Assembly: GCA_033296885.1 (NCBI GenBank) | Contig: MU863999.1 | Coordinates: 44,646-108,645, forward strand | Length of the DNA stretch: 64,000 nt | Origin: Triangularia verruculosa | Taxonomy: Eukaryota; Ascomycota; Sordariomycetes; Sordariales; Podosporaceae | Direction of reading: 5' to 3' | Shown here: positions 56,487 through 64,000 of the stretch, one piece after another | Position numbering within the stretch: the stretch's first letter is position 1 | How the letters are laid out: each line of letters opens with the position of its first letter | Made by a program: the position numbers and the translations under genes | Notes under the pieces: model-generated | The model's database searches: none | What the model was told of the DNA's origin: nothing | What the model saw: only the letters and a program-made list of their open reading frames with translations

Positions 56487-58400
56487 TCAAGTCGACGTCA
56501 CCACAGCAGCGGCCAACGGTCGTCTAGCCCCAGGGCCAGTGTAGAAGTGTCTGCCATGTGTATACCAGAACCCGATCGAAAACATGAGGACAAAGACGAA
56601 GACGACAATAGCGTAGTTCATCTGTTTCAAAAACAGGCGTCAGCATCTCTCTGTCACCCGAGCCCAACATCATAGGACAAAAGATACTCACATTCTCCGG
56701 CGTCACCGGCAACGTTGTCGGGAAAAAGAAAATGACAGCCATGAACGTGTTCCACCCCACCGCAACAGAATTAGCCAGCATGCTGAACCTCCCCAGATGC
56801 CACGGGCCCCTCTCGAACCGGCCGTACAGCATCTTGCAGACGATCGGGACCAGATACGAAATATTCAGCGCGACGGTGCAGACGTTAAAGACGGCGCTGA
56901 TGGCGGTATCCGACATGAGGCCGAGGAGATTGACGACGATCTCGAGCGCGGCGTACAGCCAGACGGCGGCGATGGGGGTTTGGGAGCGCTTCGAGAGACG
57001 GCGCCAGATGGGGGAGAAGGGGATGAGGTTGTCGCGGGAGAAGGCGAAGATGGTGCGGCTGCCGGCTTGGATGCCGGGGATGGCGACGAGGTTCATGACG
57101 GCGAAGCCGCAGAGGGTGAAGAGGATGGCTGGGGTGCGGCCCATGGCGTTGAAGAAGAGTTGGGCGACCTGTTGGATATGACGTTAGTGAGGATGTTGTT
57201 TGAAAAGGAGATGACATGGAACATACAGGTTGACCACTGGGACTTTTGACAAGTTCGAGGGGGTCGCCCATGCAAAGTACTAGGACCAGGTTGAAGAGAA
57301 ACCCGATGATGTAGGTAAACGTGGTGGCATTGGCGATGGCTTTGGGGACTATTCGGGCAGGGTCCTTGGCTTCTTCCGCGATGCTGTGGGAGGCGTGTCA
57401 ATGAAGTCTCCCCCCAAGTGCTGTGCGAATTGAACACTTACCGGGCTGTACTATCAGCACTCGTCATGATCCACGCTGGTGTCAGGCAGCCGAAGAGGAA
57501 TGCAAAACCAGGAGGGTTCCACCCCGACGACGGCTGAAAGTCAGTGAAAGCATATGCAATGCTGTGCTTCTCTTTTGTCTGAACCAGAAGACAGACGCAA
57601 GCCCCAACCAGAACGCTGATGTGGAACACAACATAGCCGCTGGTGAGCCGAGTCAGCCACAGCGTCGGGAGTGTGTTGATCGAGGCATGGACGACGGTCA
57701 AAAGAGCCATACAAGCCACGACATGGGTATTGGTGGGCATGTAGGAGAAGTTCGAAGTGATGGACACGGCCGCAAGAAGCATTTGGCTCGAGGCATATTC
57801 GGTTGCAGCGCTGCCAGTGACAGTTCCGACGAGATTGATGTATCCTGACCAGTATCAGCGCCATCATAGAGACCTCAATTCAAATGAAACTGGAGGCAAC
57901 ACAAACCTGAAATCCAGCAAAGAATTGGTACTTGATCTTCTGGGGCAAGGAACTTCAAGGTAAAGTACATAGCCCCTGAACTTGGATATGCCGACGATAG
58001 CTCTGCCAGACTCAGAGCCAGCGCCCATGCCCCTGCGCCCCCTATGACCCAACTCCACATAATCGCCGCTGCTCCGCCGGCTTGTAGTCCGTAGATCCAA
58101 GTAGACATCAAGGAACCGTAAACTCCAGATATGCTCATGGCAAAGCTGAAGCTCGACCATGTGGAGAACTCGCGCTTGAACACCTGTAGATAAGGTAGTC
58201 AGTTTCCTTCTCGATCATAACAGGATCCCGGTTTTGATACTTACCGGTGTATAGCCCATCGCCTCCAGCTTCTTGTCCGCCTCATCCATCGTGACATCTT
58301 CGCTGGAAGACGATAACGGCGACACATTTCCTCTGATGATAACCGTTGGCCCTTGAGCCGCATTGGAAATGTCCGCCTTCTCCACACTTCGCGAAGCCAT
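56487..58400 (-). CDS. APC-family amino acid/GABA/choline-type permease
   Basis: I read complement(join(56487..56621, 56692..57168, 57227..57383, 57442..57844, 57907..58183, 58245..58400)), 534 aa. All five introns are 58-70 nt. A cytosolic N-terminus (about 60 residues) leads to about twelve helices. APC landmarks are FSFAMSISGVYGSLMSTW in helix 1, GGAGAWALALSLAELSSAYP in helix 2-3, the loop PGFAFLFGCLTPAWIMTSAD with a following EEAKDPARIVPKAI, and the helix near GIQAGSRTIFAFSRDN. The EEAKDPARIVPKAI loop is typical of the fungal GABA/choline/amino-acid subgroup (Uga4/Hnm1 relatives). It imports small nitrogen compounds at the plasma membrane by proton symport; the substrate is not resolved. 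Confidence 0.92.
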
Positions 58401-60410
58401 CGTCGGCAGTTTTTCAAGGGACTACTCCACCACAATCAAGTCTGGAATATCGAGCGATGAGAGAAGCACCGTTGCATCGTTTCACGGAGCCGGGGCTTCC
58501 AGAACTCCCGTTTTGTAGTGCCTTGATCCTGCCCCTGTCCTTTCAAGTTGTACAGGGCACACTTCTTTGGTCCCGGCGCTGCGTTGTCAAGCCAGAAGGA
58601 TTCCACCAGCATATGTGATACGTCGGTTCTGGATCTCTGCACTAGGTAAACATCCACCGGGAGACGACGCGGTTGGCAATCTGGTCCGTCAACGAACCAG
58701 GCTCTCATGGCGTTCAGCTCGCGCCATCATCTCCCGATATGCATAATCCCCATCGGCTGTGGTCGACCCTGCAACTCTGCGTCCGATATCCGAGGGGCGG
58801 ATGCGGCCCGTATTGGAAGCTTCTTCTGCAGTATGTGCAAGCTCCAATTGTCGTCACAGCGGTCGGAGTGAGGAGGGGACCAGGTTTGGCATAGAATAAA
58901 TAAGGCGTGAGGGGTGGTTGGTCCTTAATGCACGACGTCCACACCTCTTCTAAGGAGTGCCAATAGAGGCCCGGTGTGATATGCGGTTCTTGAAAGTCAT
59001 GTTTCCGAAGAGGAAGGTCAATCTGTGATGCTGGTGTGTCGTTGATTGGCGCATCAGGGCATCAGGGCATCAGGGCTGCTGGAAGAGTCACCAGCCGGGA
59101 AAAGTTGCTTTCTTTGGGAGGCATCGGATATTGACCGCATATGCCGGCTTCTGATTTAGGCACCAACTACCTGAAGCTATGCTCTTCTTTGATGCCAAAG
59201 ATGCTCGTTCCGCACTCGGCACCCCTCCATCGACCTTACCTTGCATGTAAAGCTTGCTCCCAGATAGGTACCTGACCTATGGAACAGGTACCATCGAACA
59301 GCTTTAGATGAAGATAGTGGCCCATTGGACTCCATTGTGCGGTCATGCGCGGTCAACCGGAAGCAGGTTGAAGATCGTGTATGCCCAGGAGTGTCCACAA
59401 ATCCCCCGGATGTTCTAGAACCTGTGTCCCTACGCCTACCTAGGTAGTCTGCTCATCGTCTTCTTGATGGGTCTTGGCCAGTGGGAGACACCCCCGCTAT
59501 ATGCTGCCAAGTTCCACCATGTTACATGGTGCCAACCTGGTTTGCCATATCTGCGGATACCGCATGGCAAAGGCGGACACCAAAGGTGGTACCCGGGAAG
59601 CCTACATCAGACATGCTGATCGGGACTGTGGCTAGCCTGCTTGCCGGGTCCTGACAGCTCACAACCTGGAAGCGGGGATAGGTCGAGAGGGGATCGTCCT
59701 CGTGACAGCTACCGGCTCTGCACACCCCTGTCCCGCCTTTTAAATTCCCCAAGTCTAGATGTCAAGCCAAAGAGAAGGGAGTCGTCTTGATTTTGGGTGC
59801 TCGCTTGCCCTGGCACAGGTTGTTGCCTGTTTCATATATCTAGGTAATGAGTGACTTTTGAAATTAGGTGGGCAAGCAGCCCCTGTTCTTCCCGTTAATT
59901 CTGCCCCGCAGGAATAATTATCGAGCAAAGTGGGAACCAGAACCAAGCTGGTGTAGTGGTGGTACGAGGCAGGCAATTGTGGTAGCCGAGGAAGCCATTC
60001 ACAAACCTCGAAAGCGCAGGAGGGCTAGAACCCCTCCTGACTTGGAGCCTATGGTAGAATAAGCGCAAGAAATGATTGTCTGCGGTTTGGATCGTACTCA
60101 GCGGGCTCAGAAGCTACAGTTTTCATTTTACAATAAGGTAAGGTACCTAGCATTTGGATAGGAAATGGATCTTGTATTGATTCGGTAGGTAAGCTTTGTC
60201 ACTCCATATCCCACTTTTCTATGCCCCTTGACTTCCACGACGGTACCCCCATACTCCTAACTGTCATCGTCCAGCACTGGAGATACAAGGCGATTGAGGC
60301 AATGGACATGATGTATCGCACGTCCTCGCGTTGGATGCAGATTGAAATTTGGGCCCGCTTCATCCACGCAGCTGACTGCCACAACCCCAGATCTCACGCC
60401 AGCACGTGGC
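58401..60410. other. Intergenic stretch
   Basis: No gene is supported. A 9-bp tandem repeat (GCATCAGGG, three copies) lies at about 59051-59078. TACCTAGGTA-type palindromes lie at about 59265 and 59435-59447. A frame at 59868-60062 (64 codons) has no recognised domain. Confidence 0.4.
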
Positions 60411-61306
60411 TCAGCAGCTGCGTGGAATGGCCTTGGCCGTAGTCGACGTCCGAGCCAGCGCGATCTCGGCCTCGCGCCGGCGCACCAAACCAGGGAGAAC
60501 AGAACCACCAGCATATTTCCATTTCGGCAGCTCCTGGGGGAGCACAGTCGCAGCGCTCTCGCCGTTGTTCAGCCGGTTCATCAATGTTGAACTTTCCGCT
60601 GCGCCGCACCCGACATTGTAGGACCAACTAACCAGAGCGCCGTACTGGTTCAGGTTGAGCGTGACCTTGCTGCCCGAGAGGTTCGTGATGCATTTTTCGA
60701 AGCGCTGAACGGGGTTAGTTACTCTGGTGATTCGGCCGAGTGGGAAAGGAATGTACGCACCGCCATATCTTCGGCAAGCAGCTTCTTGCCATTGGCCTGA
60801 GACAGAGGGATGGAATACTTCGCTCTGACCTCGGAGCACTTGGAATCGGAGCACAAATGGCCGTACCCAACTGTGGGTAATCCGACCGGATCGAGGTCTG
60901 ATATCGCCATGTTAGCAGGAGTTTCTACTGACTTGCCACAGCACAGGGACCTGATACACATACAGATGTTGGCGACAAATCCCTCAAATTCGGCGATAAG
61001 GTCGACGGTGGCCTGGTTTGACTTGGGAGCCGAGCACACAGTGCACTTGGTGGTCACGTAGCCGTTTGTGCCTGTCTTCACATAGTAGTCGGCGACGTAG
61101 CAGCCATCGGTCGTCTTGTCCCAGATGCTGTTGCCATTCACGGCCGTACCAGGCGTCTGGCAAGTGATGCTGACATCCTGTCCCTCGGTATACGTCTTTT
61201 TGACCGCATAGCTGGTACCAGGCCCAGTCCGGCAATTCACCGTGCTGCCGGTGATGAGATAGGCGCTGGCCGGGGCGGCGATAGCAACAAGAGCGGCGAA
61301 CTTCAT
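60411..61306 (-). CDS. Secreted SH3-like domain plus GH24 (phage-type) lysozyme
   Basis: I read complement(join(60411..60704, 60761..60897, 60964..61306)), 257 aa; the introns are 56 and 66 nt. A signal peptide of about 15 residues is followed by a bacterial-type SH3-like domain (about 16-88: VNCRTGPGTSYAV, then ADYYVKTGTNGYV), almost identical to that of the neighbouring CHAP gene. A GH24 muramidase domain follows. Glu108 (AEFEGF), Asp117 (YLDP) and Thr123 (PTVGYGH) keep the 9- and 6-residue spacing of the T4 lysozyme catalytic triad. It should cut the MurNAc-GlcNAc bonds of bacterial peptidoglycan outside the cell. The first intron lies between Glu108 and Asp117. The divergent partner starts 771 bp away. 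Confidence 0.93.
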
Positions 61307-61393
61307 GATCAAGTTGGGTCGAATGCGAGGTTATGGCGGATGAACTGCTTGGAGAGAAGAAGTTTTGTCAACATTGCAGAAGTGCACATGATG

Positions 61394-61399
61394 TTTATA
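61394..61399 (-). promoter_or_regulatory. TATA box of the GH24 lysozyme gene
   Basis: TATAAA on the minus strand lies 93 bp before the lysozyme ATG at 61306, almost the same distance as the TATA box of the divergent CHAP gene. Confidence 0.55.
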
Positions 61400-61982
61400 G
61401 TTTTTAACAGTTGGTATATTTTCCTGGCTTCTCTTGGGTATGGCACTGGACGCTTCAGGTCGGTCTTCCATTGTTCCTGTTGATCCACTTTGATCGCTGC
61501 GCTTACGGTTAAGCCAAATATGTTGCAAAATAACTTCTACCTTCCTAAAGAGGGGTCTACCCCAATTTCCGAAGAACCACAATCTTCCCTACATGGTACC
61601 CGAAAATAGCTCGTTTCAGGGGTTGAGCTGTTTGTATTATGATCCAAGGCCTTCACATTTACACCGCTCCCGATCGCATTATAAACAACAATGGTTGCAG
61701 AAGAGCATTCAGGGCCCAGCCAGCACTTGGCGCGGTGTTGTGAATGTCCCTTCCTTGCCTCACCGATGCCGATTCTGGTGACCGAGGCAATTCGACTTCT
61801 TATAATTACACCGGCTTATCATAAGCATCATGAGAAAAACACTGTTGGGAACGTAGCTTGCAGGATATTGAGCTCTCGCAGTCGGATACGGCGGACGGAA
61901 TCATCCCGCACGACATCACCGTGGACGTCTGTCAGAGACAAAGCATTGTCAACTTTGAAAACCTTTCAGAAGAAAGAAGGAC

Positions 61983-61988
61983 TATAAA
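61983..61988 (+). promoter_or_regulatory. TATA box of the CHAP amidase gene
   Basis: TATAAA lies 94 bp before the ATG at 62077, mirroring the lysozyme TATA box. Confidence 0.55.
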
Positions 61989-62076
61989 GATCCGTACCGC
62001 CTCGAGCTGTTCAGCAATCAAGCACCCATCAAACACCCAACAACCACAATTCTCCGTCTACTTTCTTCGTTTCACC

Positions 62077-62830
62077 ATGAAGCTCACGGCATTTGTCTTC
62101 TTGCTCCAAACCACCGCCATCTCGGTGGTGACGGCCTACCCCGTGACCGGTAGCGTGGTCAACTGCCGCACCGGCCCAGGAACCTCCTACGCAGTCTCGA
62201 GGACGTACAATGAGGGCGCAGACGTTACCATCAGCTGCCAGACCGAGGGCACCTCCGTCAACGGAAACTCGATCTGGGACAAGACCCAGCACGGGTGCTA
62301 CGTGGCCGACTATTACATCAAGACTGGCACAAACGGTTATGTTGCCAAAAAGTGCGGCGGCGACTCCTCGGTCCCTGGTCCTGTCGTCAACGACTATCCG
62401 TACAAGTCCTCCTGCGGCGGAGTCGACCCCTGGAGATAGTTAGTTCTTTATTCCAACTGCTCTTGAAAGAGTGAACTTGAGCCCAATATGCTAACAGATT
62501 TGCCATAGCTTCAAGTGCCAGTGCACCTCCTTCGTCGCGTGGAGAATCAACGAGCGTCTCGGCATCAAATTTCACAACCAGTACAAGGGCATCAACTGGG
62601 GCGACGCCAACTCTTGGGATAACGCAGCCAAGGCAACAGGCGTGACTGTTAACAGCACGCCGAAGCCTGGTTGCATTGCTCAGACGAACGCTGGCAAATA
62701 CGGACATGTTGCCTGGGTTACTGCGGTCGGAAGTGACACTGTGACGATCGAAGAGTACAACTATGGCGGGAAGGAGGCCTATGGCAAACGGACTGTCAGC
62801 AAGGGGACTTTTAACTACATTCATGTCTAG
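62077..62830 (+). CDS. Secreted SH3-like domain plus CHAP amidase/endopeptidase
   Basis: I read join(62077..62438, 62509..62830), 227 aa; the 70-nt intron starts GTTAGT and has CTAAC before its acceptor. A signal peptide of about 20 residues is followed by an SH3-like domain (about 21-93) nearly identical to that of the neighbouring GH24 gene, then a linker and a CHAP (NlpC/P60-clan) cysteine peptidase. Cys126 in CQCTSFVAW and His187 in YGHVAWV are the likely catalytic pair, with the EEYNYGG segment as the third-residue region. Such domains cut the peptide stem or amide bond of peptidoglycan. With the lysozyme it would attack both glycan and peptide parts of bacterial walls. The SH3 may bind the wall. 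Confidence 0.92.
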
Positions 62831-63601
62831 GAGGGCGTTGGAGGAGGGGGGGCCCCGCTTCACTTCCAGTGAATGAGGGTGCCAGATTCGGGGGAGCTGT
62901 CGGTAAAGGGGAAAAGGATATTGGGTGAGAATGATGAGTGAACGAATGGGGACACTATAAAAACGGTGAAGGTTGGTCGCGCGGAAAAGGCCGATAAACG
63001 ATGTGTCAACGCCAACAACACCATTCGCAGGCTGCCCTTTAGAGTTGGAACGATGGTCCGTAGCACTGCAGACCATGTCCCGAAATTACATTCTTTTCCC
63101 CTTCAGACTTTGCGTGAACATAGGCACTAATCATGGTCTTTGATGTTGTATCAGCTGCTTGAGGACTCCGCAGCGAAGATTTGCGGACATTGTTGAAGTC
63201 GTAGGGACATTGTGCATCTGCCTCGAGAAGGCAATATCGGGGTATCACCCAAGGTAACGATCTAAGGTAGGAAATGACATTCGGGATCTGCTTACTGCCG
63301 TGCAGTGTGCCAGATCTGGATACGTTGCTACCTACCTTACCTAAGGTAAGAAACTTTGACCCGTGCACCAAACCATTTGTTTGCAGGGTGATTGGGTTCG
63401 ACAGCTTCCACGTTTCCCATAAACAACGCCTAGGAACCGAACCAAATCTTGCTTTAATCTGAATTATTTATTACTATCTTGCCCGGCTTCCACTTCCTTT
63501 CATGCCACCTACAATACAGCCAGCCCCGACCCCCGACGACCTCGCACCCGCTCCAAAACGACGACGCTCCGGTTTCCTAAAGCTGCTTTCAGGTTGCTTG
63601 C
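62831..63601. other. Intergenic stretch downstream of the CHAP gene
   Basis: It holds no recognisable gene. An inverted TACCTTACCTAAGGTA-type word is at about 63328-63350. The plus frame 63502-63819 overlaps the minus-strand glycine-rich gene and is probably its shadow. Confidence 0.4.
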
Positions 63602-63877
63602 CTAGCGGTTCGTCTTCCACTCGCCCGCATCCTTTACACCCTTTGCGACCGATGCAGCGCCGCCTTCGACACCAGTCCCGATGTTGGCGAGACCGTCTCC
63701 GAGAGGCTTTCCTAGACCGCCGGTCGCGCCCGTTACCGTTTCGCCAATGCCACGAGAGGCGGCGCCGACAACACCGCCCACCGTGTTCGTTAGGCCGCCA
63801 ACCGTGTTACCAATGGTAGAGGTGACAACCTTGCCGGCACCAGTGACGCCGGAGCTCTTGTTCTTGTCTTCGAGCAT
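63602..63877 (-). CDS. Small Gly/Val/Thr-rich protein
   Basis: An ATG-started frame of 91 aa on the minus strand is dominated by repeats of the form TVGG and GGLGKPLGDG, with a charged start MLEDKNK. It resembles short glycine-rich fungal proteins of unknown function but has no named domain that I can assign. Both ends are inside the window, though the gene could have further exons. It is preceded, in its own 5' leader direction, by the long G tract of the plus strand. Confidence 0.55.
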   Translation of the reverse strand: MLEDKNKSSGVTGAGKVVTSTIGNTVGGLTNTVGGVVGAASRGIGETVTGATGGLGKPLGDGLANIGTGVEGGAASVAKGVKDAGEWKTNR

Positions 63878-63887
63878 GGTGATTGAG

Positions 63888-63888
<1 letters not shown>

Positions 63889-63918
<30 letters not shown>

Positions 63919-63960
63919 TGGTGGGGGTGGGGGGGGTGGGGGGGGGTGGGGGGGGTGGTG
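63889..63960 (+). repeat. Long G-homopolymer / G-rich tract
   Basis: A G run of about 28 is followed by GGGGTGG-type runs to about 63960. On the minus strand it is poly-C immediately upstream of the small Gly-rich ORF. The exact run length may be an assembly artefact. Confidence 0.7.
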
Positions 63961-64000
63961 TTGATGTGGGAGGGGATGGTGAAGAGGAGGAGAATATACC

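Larger units (their letters stand above)
61307..62076. other. Bidirectional promoter region of the peptidoglycan hydrolase pair
   Basis: The 770 bp between the two starts holds one TATA box for each direction and no other ORF. The two genes are likely to be co-regulated. No specific regulator site was identified. Confidence 0.6.

Noticed and set aside
1..64000. CRISPR array or bacterial operon structure
   Set aside because: Intron-containing eukaryotic genes throughout and no regularly spaced direct repeats.

Overview
The window is nuclear DNA of a filamentous ascomycete (Pezizomycotina, most likely Sordariomycetes/Sordariales). Genes are broken by short GT-AG introns of about 50-110 nt with CTAAC-like branch points. 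Several products are fungal families: a Pth11-like rhodopsin-domain receptor, a CBM1-GH5 cellulase, a yapsin-like protease and DUF4360. A chromovirus at the left edge carries the C-to-T/G-to-A damage of repeat-induced point mutation (RIP). Order-level placement is inference.

Layout. 1-2945: RIP-degraded Ty3/gypsy integrase and chromodomain, a tRNA-like relic and a less damaged LTR-like block. 4.8-13.4 kb: a Pth11-like receptor, a formate/nitrite transporter and a small secreted DUF4360 protein, widely spaced. 14.6-31.9 kb: four dispersed genes (-,+,-,-) whose products share a gap-free 27-residue N-terminal motif followed by arginine/serine-rich and coiled-coil regions; I recognise no named family. 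One copy has an in-frame TAA that a 54-nt intron could remove. A tRNA-like/SINE-like unit, a MATE transporter and a GPI-type vWA protein lie among them. 34.2-35.4 kb: a coiled-coil, possibly bZIP-like protein. 38.0-51.5 kb: mostly secretory products (carboxylesterase, CBM1-GH5 endoglucanase, class II peroxidase, GPI-type aspartic protease) plus a large protein kinase with proline-rich and polyglutamine tails. 56.5-58.4 kb: an APC-family permease. 60.4-62.8 kb: a divergent pair of secreted, bacterial-type peptidoglycan hydrolases, a GH24 lysozyme and a CHAP amidase/endopeptidase, each with a nearly identical N-terminal SH3-like domain and a TATA box about 93 bp from its ATG. The window ends with a small glycine-rich protein preceded by a long G tract.

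The two most interesting systems are the divergent SH3-GH24/SH3-CHAP pair, which looks like an antibacterial cell-wall-cutting module (lysozyme for the glycan, CHAP for the peptide), and the four-member paralog family at 14.6-31.9 kb. Exon boundaries were derived by hand from reading frame, splice consensus and family conservation. Intergenic stretches are long and mostly without recognisable content, apart from repeated short palindromes of the TACCTAGGTA type.
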